This document shows positions 52,733 to 59,869 of a stretch of DNA of 64,000 bases, in pieces; position 1 is the first letter of the stretch; the number at the start of each line of letters is the position of its first letter. Under the pieces are notes generated by a model. That model ran no database searches. It saw nothing but the letters and a program-made list of their open reading frames with translations, and was not told the DNA's origin. The stretch is taken from positions 887,001 to 951,000 of the forward strand of contig NC_052678.1 of NCBI RefSeq assembly GCF_016802725.1. Direction: 5' to 3'. A program made the translations under genes and the position numbers. The DNA is from Solenopsis invicta. Its lineage: Eukaryota; Arthropoda; Insecta; Hymenoptera; Formicidae.

Positions 52733-52980
52733 TCCTCGCAGTCCTTAATTCTCGGCGCGGGACCGTCAATGTGCGTCCGCTGCCACGGCTGATTGTGATG
52801 CTCGTTGCAGCGACGATACGTTCCAACCTCAGGGTCCGTCTGTATATGTTTCGGAAGTCTTGGCCAAAGATGATCGATGTAGTTGCCGCACACGCGTAAA
52901 AGTACAATCTTCGGTATATACTCCAACTGCTCAGTGCTTAGATCAAGAACATGGCAGGGAGATGACAACGCGAGAAACAT
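52693..52980 (-). CDS. Unknown 95-aa Cys/His protein, left arm
   Basis: Exact mirror duplicate of the ORF at 53785-54072, intact, with the same 40-base overlap into PLA2-pX. The mirrored TATA lies at 53017-53024. Opposite it is only the ATPase stub. Confidence 0.65.
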   Translation of the reverse strand: MFLALSSPCHVLDLSTEQLEYIPKIVLLRVCGNYIDHLWPRLPKHIQTDPEVGTYRRCNEHHNQPWQRTHIDGPAPRIKDCEECQRRAKAASEVC

Positions 52981-53059
52981 TTTTTCGCTAATGAACGCTT
53001 CAAGGTTTCGCGCGTCTATATATAGGTGCTCGAGGTATCACGCGAGTTTAGTTGTAAAC

Positions 53060-53197
53060 ATGATATTCGTGCGGCAATCGCGTACGATACGCGTCACAAA
53101 CTGTGACGAAAAATTGCGAATAATGGGGGAGAGCGCGCAGTTGCGGAAACATGGCGAAATGCTGCCGAGTACCATCCGGCCATACCATCCTGTTTAA
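53060..53197 (+). pseudogene. ATPase N-terminal stub (left-arm duplicate)
   Basis: Mirror copy of the first 40 ATPase codons (MIFVRQSRTI ... GEMLPSTIR), which then runs across the junction into PYHPV and a stop. It lacks both Walker motifs, so it is an inert by-product of the inverted duplication. Confidence 0.9.
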
Positions 53198-53705
53198 ACA
53201 GGATTAGGAGATTGGCATTATCGCGAATCAGATGTTTCGGTATCCTCGCGTACGTTTGACAAAGGTAAAAGCAGTCGACTGAAGAGTGGCGACCCATTGA
53301 AAAGTATTCTCTGATCGCATCTTGCTTATCGCACGCAACGTCGTCGAAGACGAAGATCGAGTTCGGACGAGCCTCGATTGGCGGAACGACATCGCTATTA
53401 TTTGAGAACGTAAAGTATCCAATTTCGTCGATCGATGTCAACAGATTTTCGAGATATCGATATTTTGGCTGCTGTAGCGACTTTGAATATACGTAAACAT
53501 TCTCGAAACGTACACCGTGCGGACTCTCGAGCAGACTTATAAGAACGTTAGTCTTGCCGCACGAAGATGGGCCCGCAATTATGGCGCGGATGGTACTCGG
53601 CAGCATTTCGCCATGTTTCCGCAACTGCGCGCTCTCCCCCATTATTCGCAATTTTTCGTCACAGTTTGTGACGCGTATCGTACGCGATTGCCGCACGAAT
53701 ATCAT
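53094..53705 (-). CDS. Packaging ATPase (FtsK-HerA/A32 type), C-terminally truncated across the palindrome centre
   Basis: The genome-packaging ATPase of Polintons and adenovirus-like elements would pump DNA into the capsid. The start is the ATG at 53705, 36 bases from a TATATATA box; the open frame extends further upstream but without an ATG near the promoter. Walker A is GPSSCGKT (residues 45-52), followed by FENVYVYSKSL. Walker B is SIFVFDDV (116-123), then a FYLCQTYARIPKHLIRDN block (146-163) and LLILFKQD. Genuine sequence ends at about residue 175. The last ~28 codons are read from the antisense of the gene's own N-terminal region in the other arm, so the family's C-terminal part is missing. 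Probably non-functional. It is the only ATPase in the element besides the N-terminal stub in the left arm. Confidence 0.9.
   Translation of the reverse strand: MIFVRQSRTIRVTNCDEKLRIMGESAQLRKHGEMLPSTIRAIIAGPSSCGKTNVLISLLESPHGVRFENVYVYSKSLQQPKYRYLENLLTSIDEIGYFTFSNNSDVVPPIEARPNSIFVFDDVACDKQDAIREYFSMGRHSSVDCFYLCQTYARIPKHLIRDNANLLILFKQDGMAGWYSAAFRHVSATARSPPLFAIFRHSL
53179..53586. other. Unique central segment (palindrome loop)
   Basis: The only single-copy DNA in the element, 408 bp. It encodes the ATPase core from just before Walker A to beyond the sensor region. At the left junction the arm sequence ...accatccg is followed by GCCATA, and in the right arm the same point reads ...accatccgcGCCATA. 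The shared GCCATA is a microhomology candidate. Confidence 0.9.
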
Positions 53706-53740
53706 GTTTACAACTAAACTCGCGTGATACCTCGAGCACC

Positions 53741-53748
53741 TATATATA
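53741..53748. promoter_or_regulatory. Divergent TATA element, right arm
   Basis: TATATATA lies midway between the divergent ATG codons of the ATPase (53705, minus) and the Cys/His ORF (53785, plus), about 36 bases from each. A single TATA so close to both starts implies very short leaders or a two-way core promoter. A mirror copy lies at 53017-53024. Confidence 0.55.
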
Positions 53749-53784
53749 GACGCGCGAAACCTTGAAGCGTTCATTAGCGAAAAA

Positions 53785-54072
53785 ATGTTTCTCGCGTTGT
53801 CATCTCCCTGCCATGTTCTTGATCTAAGCACTGAGCAGTTGGAGTATATACCGAAGATTGTACTTTTACGCGTGTGCGGCAACTACATCGATCATCTTTG
53901 GCCAAGACTTCCGAAACATATACAGACGGACCCTGAGGTTGGAACGTATCGTCGCTGCAACGAGCATCACAATCAGCCGTGGCAGCGGACGCACATTGAC
54001 GGTCCCGCGCCGAGAATTAAGGACTGCGAGGAATGTCAGCGTCGAGCAAAGGCTGCGTCGGAGGTCTGCTGA
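53785..54072 (+). CDS. Unknown 95-aa Cys/His protein, right arm
   Basis: I do not recognise this family. ATG start at 53785, first gene of the rightward cassette and divergent from the ATPase. The N-terminal half is hydrophobic to mixed (LSTEQLEYIPKIVLLRV). The C-terminal half has RRCNEHH and KDCEECQRR, so a small zinc-binding knuckle is possible. The last 40 bases overlap the start of the PLA2-pX gene in another frame, indicating a compact polycistronic or overlapping arrangement. It is perfectly duplicated in the left arm, so it was part of the original element. Confidence 0.65.
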   Translation: MFLALSSPCHVLDLSTEQLEYIPKIVLLRVCGNYIDHLWPRLPKHIQTDPEVGTYRRCNEHHNQPWQRTHIDGPAPRIKDCEECQRRAKAASEVC

Positions 54073-54731
54073 ATCGAGCGATAAACGCGCTTCCTTTCGA
54101 ATTACATATTCCCGGCTATCAGTTTTGCGGTCCGGGCACTCGGTTGAAGAAACGATTAGCTAGAGGCGACAGAGGCGTAAATCCATTGGACGCAGCGTGC
54201 CGCGAACACGATATTGCATACTCTCTTAGCAACGAACTCGTCGATAGACACGCGGCGGATAAGGTGCTCGCCGATAAAGCGCTGGGACGCGTCATCGCAG
54301 GAGATTCGACTATCGGCGAAAAAGCCGCCGCTGCAGCCGTTTGGACAGCGATGAAGGCCAAGACCAAGATCGGCATGGGTATGAAGGCGAAAAAGAGGAA
54401 AACAACGACAAAGAAAAAACGAATACTTCCGTCGGCGAAGCGAGGTGGTATGTTACCGATCCTGCCAATCTTGGGCGCGATTGGATCATTAGTCGGAGGA
54501 GCAGCCGGTGTAGCGAAAGCGATAAACGCCAACAAAGCCGTGCGACGCCAGCTCGAGGAGCTGCAACGCCACAATCGCGCGATGGAACAGGGTCGCGGTC
54601 TACATTTAGCTCCATATAAAGACGGACGAGGATTGTACCTGGGCCCATATAACGGTGGACGAGGTTTATCAGCGAAGAAGAAAAAAAAACGCCGAAAAGA
54701 CGATAAGAATGCCCACAGGCGTGACTACTGA
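54033..54731 (+). CDS. PLA2-pX-like virion protein, right arm (extended C-terminus)
   Basis: A likely minor virion/core protein. An N-terminal phospholipase A2-like domain has the calcium-loop motif CGPGT (residues 32-36) and the catalytic HD pair in DAACREHDIAY (59-60), as in parvovirus VP1 and adintovirus proteins; such domains breach endosomal membranes. A very basic segment (108-131) follows, then a Gly/Ala hydrophobic segment (139-162) containing LVGGA, which fits the (M/I/L)xGG-x rule for adenain cleavage. The tail has GRGLHLAPY / GRGLYLGPY / GRGLSAKKKKK repeats like adenovirus pX/core peptides. In this arm a 9-A run shifts the frame after AKKKKK, so the protein is 232 aa and overlaps the protease start. 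In the left arm a 10-base run gives 224 aa. Confidence 0.85.
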   Translation: MSASSKGCVGGLLNRAINALPFELHIPGYQFCGPGTRLKKRLARGDRGVNPLDAACREHDIAYSLSNELVDRHAADKVLADKALGRVIAGDSTIGEKAAAAAVWTAMKAKTKIGMGMKAKKRKTTTKKKRILPSAKRGGMLPILPILGAIGSLVGGAAGVAKAINANKAVRRQLEELQRHNRAMEQGRGLHLAPYKDGRGLYLGPYNGGRGLSAKKKKKRRKDDKNAHRRDY

Positions 54732-55071
54732 CGTGCAGTTGAAACAATTGGCGAGACGTATGCGCATACCGTATTTTAGAGGTGTTTTCATGCTCGATGC
54801 TTTACCGTCGAATGGCGTGCGTTTAAACGAGAGCGCCATCGTTAATCTAGACAATACCACGGGGCCTGGTACTCATTGGGTAGCGTTTGCAAAGAGGAGC
54901 AACCGCGTCAAATATTTCGATAGTTTTGGCAATCTGCGACCACCTCGAGATCTCGTGCGTTATTTCGTAAACAATGTTACGATTGAGTACAACCGAACGC
55001 CCTATCAGACATACGCTCAGAACTTCTGTGGGCAAATGTGCTTGCGTTTTCTTCAAACAGTAAAATTTTAA
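54709..55071 (+). CDS. Adenain-like cysteine protease, right arm
   Basis: A maturation protease of the adenovirus/Polinton C5 type, 120 residues from the ATG at 54709. The catalytic set is visible: His56 in GTHWVAF, Asp71 in YFDSFG, Gln104 in AQNFCGQ and Cys107. It is shorter than adenovirus adenain (about 200) but has the whole core, as usual in Polintons. An in-frame open region extends upstream to 54655, but the left-arm start coincides with 54709. It would process the pX-like and capsid precursors. The gene follows PLA2-pX with a small overlap. Intact. Confidence 0.9.
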   Translation: MPTGVTTDVQLKQLARRMRIPYFRGVFMLDALPSNGVRLNESAIVNLDNTTGPGTHWVAFAKRSNRVKYFDSFGNLRPPRDLVRYFVNNVTIEYNRTPYQTYAQNFCGQMCLRFLQTVKF

Positions 55072-55125
55072 AAAGATCGACGTGGTGCCGCAGACTCTCA
55101 GTGTAAGTCGAGCGCTTTCTCCGTC

Positions 55126-55902
55126 ATGTCGTTGACACTAACGCTCAGCGGAACGAGCAGCGTTCTCGCTGCAAATTATTCACCGCCAATAGATTTGACC
55201 GATGGAGACTATGAGCTCGGTCTGACGCTCTTCGAGACTTATCACACGATACCCAACGTGAACGCCTCCAACAATAAGTTCTATTTCGGCAAGGACGACA
55301 CGGAACTAACGATACCCGAAGGATCGTATGAAATACCGGCCATAAACGAATATTTGAAACGTGCAATTTCGCAGAGACGTCCACGACGCGATGCACCCAA
55401 TGCGGATGGCACGATTGCCGATGCCACTGTCCGCGGCAACAACGACGATGTGGACGAGGAAGCAGCGTTCCCGATAGTGATTCGCGCAAACCATAACACG
55501 ATGCGGTGCGAGATTAAATGTGCCTACAGAATAAACTTCAGCAAACCAAATAACATTGGATCGCTGCTGGGATTCTCATCGATGCGTATACTGCGACCGC
55601 GAAGATGGCACGAATCGGACGTGTCGATAAACATCATGAATGTGAACATTATACGCATAGAATGCAACTTGACCGCGGGAGCTTACAGCAATGATGCGCG
55701 AGTGCACACGATCCACGAATTTTCACCGAGCGTCGCGCCGGGATATAAAGTCAGTGAAAGACCTTCTCAAGTCATTTACTTGCCAGTGCTCATACGGAGC
55801 GTTAGTGACATCACCGTACGCGTTGTCGATCAAAACGGACGATTACTGGACTTTCGCGGGGAGGAAATCACAGTTAGGCTGCATGTTCGAAGGCGTGTGT
55901 GA
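55126..55902 (+). CDS. Penton-like minor capsid protein, right arm
   Basis: 258 residues from the ATG at 55126. The opening (MSLTLTLSG, then PPIDLTDGDYELGLTLFETY and TIPNVN) is the conserved N-terminus of Polinton/adintovirus minor capsid (penton, single jelly roll) proteins, which occupy icosahedral vertices. Further along are EGSYEIPAINEYL, a short acidic insert (about 100-110) and a GSLLGF-like stretch. The length is normal for the family (about 250). It lies 54 bases after the protease stop. An AATAAA begins 7 bases after the stop. Intact in both arms. Confidence 0.85.
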   Translation: MSLTLTLSGTSSVLAANYSPPIDLTDGDYELGLTLFETYHTIPNVNASNNKFYFGKDDTELTIPEGSYEIPAINEYLKRAISQRRPRRDAPNADGTIADATVRGNNDDVDEEAAFPIVIRANHNTMRCEIKCAYRINFSKPNNIGSLLGFSSMRILRPRRWHESDVSINIMNVNIIRIECNLTAGAYSNDARVHTIHEFSPSVAPGYKVSERPSQVIYLPVLIRSVSDITVRVVDQNGRLLDFRGEEITVRLHVRRRV

Positions 55903-56060
55903 TGCTGGTAATAAACGGAGCCGAGCGAGCGCAGAGAGCATCATTTACCGGGCAATCGACTTTATCGGTCAATAATAGATTAGTTGAGAAGAAAAAGCTC
56001 AGCGCATCAAATGTTAAATTTTTACAATCACTAGGATTCGCGGTACGAAAATCTTAAAAA

Positions 56061-57269
56061 ATGACTGATATTCTAAACGTCAGAGACGAGCCGATCTTTG
56101 ACGATCGCATCGTCAAGATTGAAACCCACGCTTATTCGCCGTATGCAAACACAACGTACGGGCACAGCGATGAGATAAGAATACCCATACAACAACAAGA
56201 TTTGTATACATTGCCGTACGAGAGTTTCCTATACGTCGAGGGGAGAATTACGAAACAGAATAGACCTGAAGGGGTTAGCGGCGACGTGGTATTGGGAAAC
56301 AATTGCGTGGCTTTTATGTTCGACGAGATAAGATACGAGTTGAACGGCGTTGAAATTGATCGTAATAGAAACGTGGGCATAACCAGCACGCTGAAAAACT
56401 ATGTAACGCTGTCATCCGACAAAAGCGTGATTCTGCGAAATGCCGGCTGGGAAACGCAGATGACTACCGCTGACGGGTATTTCAATTTCTGTGTCCCGCT
56501 CTACGTGCTGTTAGGATTCTGCGAAGATTATAAACGCATAGTGATCAATGCTCGTCACGAGTTGATCTTGATACGAGCGCGCAACGATAACAATTGTCTG
56601 AAGGGTAATTCGGCGTTGGAGCCCGTTCTCGAGTTGTTTAAAATTCAGTGGCGAATGCCGCATGTGCTCTTGAGTGATATAAATAAACTTTCGATGCTGC
56701 GCACTTTGGAGAGCGGACGATATCTCAGCATGGCTTTTCGCTCGTGGGATCTTTATGAGTATCCACTATTGCAACGCACCACCAAGCATTCGTGGGCTAT
56801 CAAGACCGCTACTCAGCTCGAGAAGCCGCGATACGTCATTTTCGCTATGCAAACCGGCCGAAAAAATAACATGTCTGAGGACACGAGCCGATTCGACCAT
56901 TGCAATTTGACCAACGTGAAACTTTATCTGAATTCTGAATCTTATCCCTACATCGAAATGGATCTTGATTTTGCCAAAAACAAATGGGCTATTCTATACG
57001 AGATGTACGCGCGTTTCTGCAAAACCTACCTCGGATACGAGTATCTCGAGCCGAATCTCACCGTCACCAACTTTCTAAACAGAGGTCCGTTCGTAATAAT
57101 TGATTGCAGTCGGCAAGTTGAATCGATTAAGAGCGCAACCGTTGACGTGCGAATAGAATTCGAAACTAAAGATAACGTACCGGAGAACACCGGCGCGTAT
57201 GCACTCATAATACACGATCGCGTGATTCAATATAACCCGTTGACAAACATTGTGCGCAAAATCACCTAA
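56061..57269 (+). CDS. Major capsid protein candidate (double jelly roll, hexon-like), right arm
   Basis: 402 residues from the ATG at 56061, the largest protein of the cassette. The N-terminal region carries EIRIPIQQQDLYTLPYESFL followed by VAFMFDEIRYELNGVEIDR, a signature region of Polinton/adintovirus hexon-like MCPs. Later it has a GYFNFCVPLYVLLGFCEDYK block and a C-terminal TVDVRIEFETK strand. Position after protease and penton also fits. It is somewhat short for a Polinton MCP, so structure prediction would be useful. Intact, and duplicated exactly in the left arm. Confidence 0.8.
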   Translation: MTDILNVRDEPIFDDRIVKIETHAYSPYANTTYGHSDEIRIPIQQQDLYTLPYESFLYVEGRITKQNRPEGVSGDVVLGNNCVAFMFDEIRYELNGVEIDRNRNVGITSTLKNYVTLSSDKSVILRNAGWETQMTTADGYFNFCVPLYVLLGFCEDYKRIVINARHELILIRARNDNNCLKGNSALEPVLELFKIQWRMPHVLLSDINKLSMLRTLESGRYLSMAFRSWDLYEYPLLQRTTKHSWAIKTATQLEKPRYVIFAMQTGRKNNMSEDTSRFDHCNLTNVKLYLNSESYPYIEMDLDFAKNKWAILYEMYARFCKTYLGYEYLEPNLTVTNFLNRGPFVIIDCSRQVESIKSATVDVRIEFETKDNVPENTGAYALIIHDRVIQYNPLTNIVRKIT

Positions 57270-57275
57270 TTCTGC

Positions 57276-57291
57276 GCATATATATATTATA
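57276..57291 (+). promoter_or_regulatory. TATA-rich promoter of the DnaQ-like gene, right arm
   Basis: CATATATATATTATACG begins right after the MCP stop and lies about 15-25 bases before the ATG at 57304. A mirror copy lies at 49473-49488. Confidence 0.4.
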
Positions 57292-57303
57292 CGATACATC
57301 GAC

Positions 57304-57858
57304 ATGAACCACAGTCTTCTTTTCGACCGCGACATGTCCGTGCCAACGTTCGTGGATCTGCAAGGTTTCCCCCTTGGACGATTAAGGGGTTTCATCGTAA
57401 AAGAATTTGCGGTGTTAAGAGGGGGAAACGTTCTCGCGCATTATATCTTTGACAGTCCCCAGCCATGGGATTGGTTGATGAAATCCGAAAGATCCTGTGC
57501 TTCCTGGCTCACTGCCTGTCATCATGGACTAAGATGGGGCACCGACGGAGTGGTTCCGTACCGGAAAGCGAGACAAGTGATTACGACTGCAGTACTGGGT
57601 GCTGAAAATCCTGACGACAAGGAGATTGTGTACGTCAAAGGGCACGAGAAACGAGAATGGCTGGGAGAATTACTTCTGGACAGTCGACGAGAATACGCAT
57701 ACATCGAGAGCCTGGATGTGGATTACGAAGACGTGGATAATTTAAATAATCTAGATGATGTTAATACTTTTCAATGTGGACAACACCGTACGAATAGACA
57801 TTGTGCTTTACAAAATGTATTCAAACTATTCAATTGGTGGACACAATTACATGAATAA
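57304..57858 (+). CDS. Putative DnaQ/RNase H-fold protein with altered active site, right arm
   Basis: 184 residues from the first ATG after the TATA run; the open frame upstream uses no ATG. Its layout resembles DEDD exonucleases: FVDLQGF (DxE replaced by DxQ, residues 17-22), IVKEFAVLRGGNVLAHYIF, a VVPYRKARQVI helix, VYVKGHEKREWL where a second acidic motif would sit, YIESLDVDYEDV, and a terminal HCALQNV where HRALDD is expected. Similar proteins occur in insect genomes and virus-like elements, but I cannot name the family. Catalysis is doubtful, so a structural or binding role is possible. The stop overlaps an AATAAA signal (57855-57861). Intact in both arms. Confidence 0.5.
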   Translation: MNHSLLFDRDMSVPTFVDLQGFPLGRLRGFIVKEFAVLRGGNVLAHYIFDSPQPWDWLMKSERSCASWLTACHHGLRWGTDGVVPYRKARQVITTAVLGAENPDDKEIVYVKGHEKREWLGELLLDSRREYAYIESLDVDYEDVDNLNNLDDVNTFQCGQHRTNRHCALQNVFKLFNWWTQLHE

Positions 57859-57861
57859 ACA

Positions 57862-58288
57862 TATGTAATATACGTTTTTTTATTCCTTTCCCCTCCATTA
57901 CATCGACGTTTTTCTCTATTACATCGACGTTTCTTCAACGTTTTTTTTCATGTTTCATTTAGCGTTTCACGTACACCATGCACGTTATGTATAACATTTT
58001 TGTTCTTGTACAACGTTGTCGCGAAAACGTGATACCGACGATGATGATGTAATTATTGGAAAGAGTGGGGAAACTATCCCCTCTCCTATACAAAAGATTC
58101 AGAAGAATAAACGTGTCGAGACATGTTCAAGGCTACCGATGAAATTGTTGGAGTGGGGGAAACTATCCCCTCTCCATCTATACGTTTCCAATACAACATT
58201 AATAACTGCAAACATCACTATTTGGCGATCAGTATTGCATCAGTCGCTCGTTTGAACAGTTTTTGACATCGCTCTTGAAATACATACA
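57862..58288. promoter_or_regulatory. Intergenic region with paired GGGGAAACTATCCCC dyads, right arm
   Basis: No gene: the open frame here has no ATG. Two copies of GGGGAAACTATCCCC lie 89 bases apart (58067-58081 and 58156-58170), each in a conserved GAGTGGG...CTCTCC context. They are dyads with stem GGGGA/TCCCC and look like transcription-factor sites, loosely like NF-kB/Dorsal/Relish sites, upstream of the spliced gene. Also present is a duplicated TTACATCGACGTTT (about 57898, 57920). The left-arm mirror is at 48476-48902. Confidence 0.5.
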
Positions 58289-58989
58289 ATGGCAAACTAT
58301 TACGTTCCAACCGAGGCGCGTGAAAAGTAAGTATTCTTTTGTTATACGATATAAAGACTTTGAATTTTATTCATTTATTTCACTCGTATCCGTTTCTTTT
58401 TTTCAGAGCGTCTTCGAATATACGATATACGCCACGTATACTGGGCAGAAGGTTTGCGCTAACATCAACTTCCTACAAATGGATTGATGTAGCGATCAAC
58501 GTGGGATCTGTTTCCTGCTCCGTGGAGATATCGCTCGGCGATACACGTGGCAACCGGATTGTCCTACCATACAGAACGTGGAGAGCTCTGTTAGATAAAC
58601 GTGCGGATTTCGAGCGATTCGTCCAGTCAACCGAAGCACCATCGTTACCGATTCATGACCTTACCGTACAACTCGTGAAATTGCATGATGAAAGTATTGT
58701 TAAGTTATCTTTACTCGATGCATGTATTTACCTCAAGCCTACAACCATGCTCTTCATGTTTGAACTAGAGCACTGTGTGGAGCATGTATATTATACGCTG
58801 CATCAGAGCATTGCAACTGCGACTGAGAAATTTAAATATTTTGTAACGTTCTTGCGTCAAAACTTTGCCATGAACAAACCAGACGCGACAGAATTATTGC
58901 GCAAATCTTACGATAAGAGTTCGCAAATTGAGTGCGAATTAATAGCCTACGCTATTGATACTATTATATACGACGCATTAACTACTTAA
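58289..58989 (+). CDS. Small spliced gene of unknown function, right arm
   Basis: I do not recognise the product. The open frame at the 3' end has no usable ATG, but a clean spliced model exists: exon 58289-58326 (ATG ANYYVPTEAREK), donor GTAAGT at 58327, an 80-base intron with a pyrimidine-rich end and AG at 58406, and exon 58407-58989. The phase joins and yields 206 residues. The product has no obvious signal peptide; a central LHDESIVKLSLLDACIYLKP and LEHCVEHVYYTLHQSI suggest a compact helical fold. A canonical intron implies nuclear expression of the element. AATAAA lies about 35 bases after the stop. The exact mirror is in the left arm. Confidence 0.65.
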
Positions 58990-59560
58990 TAGAATGATTG
59001 TACACATTGTATTACATACTCAAATAAAAAAATGTGAAATGTATAAAACAGAGTTTGTCTCGTCATAAACCTTTCCCATGTTATAACGTATATTAGTGTT
59101 ACAAGTTGCGTTTAGTCTCTTATAGAATAACCTTGACACTGATTGCATCACGCGAACGATAACATTCCACAGGGGAAGAATCGGGCATCGGCAAATATAA
59201 CTTGCATAAAGAATATTCTGTATCTCTCGAACGGAAGGCTAGAAAATTACGAGACTTGAACAGTTATACGTAGTGGAATACTGTCTTCCAAGTGGATGCA
59301 GGAAGAATAACGAAAATTAGGTAGAAAAAAATAAAACAATTAATATAATATAATTGCAAGCATAGAGTAGCGGCGTTTGCTTCACCTACAATGTAATCAT
59401 ATATCGTTTGTCTTCGATGTAATCGTATACCTTTGTGATTAGCCGCCGTCAAAATACGCGATGCGACGGAGGATGCTCTCGCTGAGCGAGCCCTTCGTCA
59501 GTCGCAATTATACCGTCGCGCAGTCGTGTCGCGAAAAAAAAAAAATGGATCGTCGCGCGG
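58990..59560. other. Right-arm distal non-coding segment
   Basis: A polyA signal (about 59022) follows the spliced gene. The rest has no recognisable gene. An open frame from 59461 with VVVDTT repeats is a by-product of the hairpin array. Confidence 0.5.
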
Positions 59561-59566
59561 AGGAAG

Positions 59567-59695
59567 AGCGGGAATTCGTCCCGCTTATCGTTGTGGTGGA
59601 CACCACAAGCGGACAACGTGTAGTTTTTTACAGAAACTACATTGTTGTGGTGGACACCACAACGGGGCATCGTTCGGTACGCATAGTACCGAACG
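59567..59695. repeat. Array of five consecutive hairpins, right arm
   Basis: Five perfect short inverted repeats in 129 bases: AGCGGGA/TCCCGCT (59567-59585), TTGTGGTG/CACCACAA (59591-59608), GTAGTTT/AAACTAC (59620-59640), GTTGTGGTG/CACCACAAC (59644-59663) and CGTTCGGTAC/GTACCGAACG (59671-59695). Stems are 7-10 bp and loops 2-7 bases. The second and fourth are copies of one another. A role in replication, packaging or a structured RNA is possible. A mirror lies in the left arm at about 47069-47197. Confidence 0.8.
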
Positions 59696-59721
59696 AATAT
59701 TGAACAAATACACTAACAGTG

Positions 59722-59850
59722 TGGCGGTGGTGGTGGTGGTGGTGGTGGTGGTGGTGGTGGTGGTGGTGGTGGCGGTGGCGGTGGCGGTGGCGGCGGCGAC
59801 GGTGCAGCGGCGGCGACGGTGGCAGCGGCGGCGACGGCGGCTGCAGCGGT
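59722..59850. repeat. GGT/GGC trinucleotide repeats, right arm
   Basis: A long (GGT)n tract, then (GGC/GGT) and GGCGAC-type repeats, ending at a consensus splice-donor-like GCGGTAAGT (about 59848). This block differs in order and length from the left arm (about 46920-47042) and accounts for most arm divergence. Confidence 0.85.
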
Positions 59851-59869
59851 AAGTTTCTTTTTAAAGAAA

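Larger units (their letters stand above)
46250..53178. repeat. Left arm of the giant inverted repeat
   Basis: 6929 bp matching the reverse complement of the right arm almost base for base. Differences seen: C at 46462 versus the complement of T at 60306; a different arrangement in the GGC/GGT low-complexity block (about 46925-46985); and a 10-base versus 9-base T/A run (about 52075-52084 against 54681-54689). The left arm ends inside the ATPase gene. Confidence 0.95.

Noticed and set aside
58016..58255. 79-codon open frame between the DnaQ-like and spliced genes (and its mirror at 48509-48748)
   Set aside because: It begins with TTG, has no ATG at the start, and simply runs through the duplicated GGGGAAACTATCCCC dyads.
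59461..59703. 80-codon frame with VVVDTT repeats
   Set aside because: The repeats arise from the GTGGTGGACACCAC hairpins; the same DNA is open in other frames too. Left unannotated as a gene, though coding is not strictly disproved.
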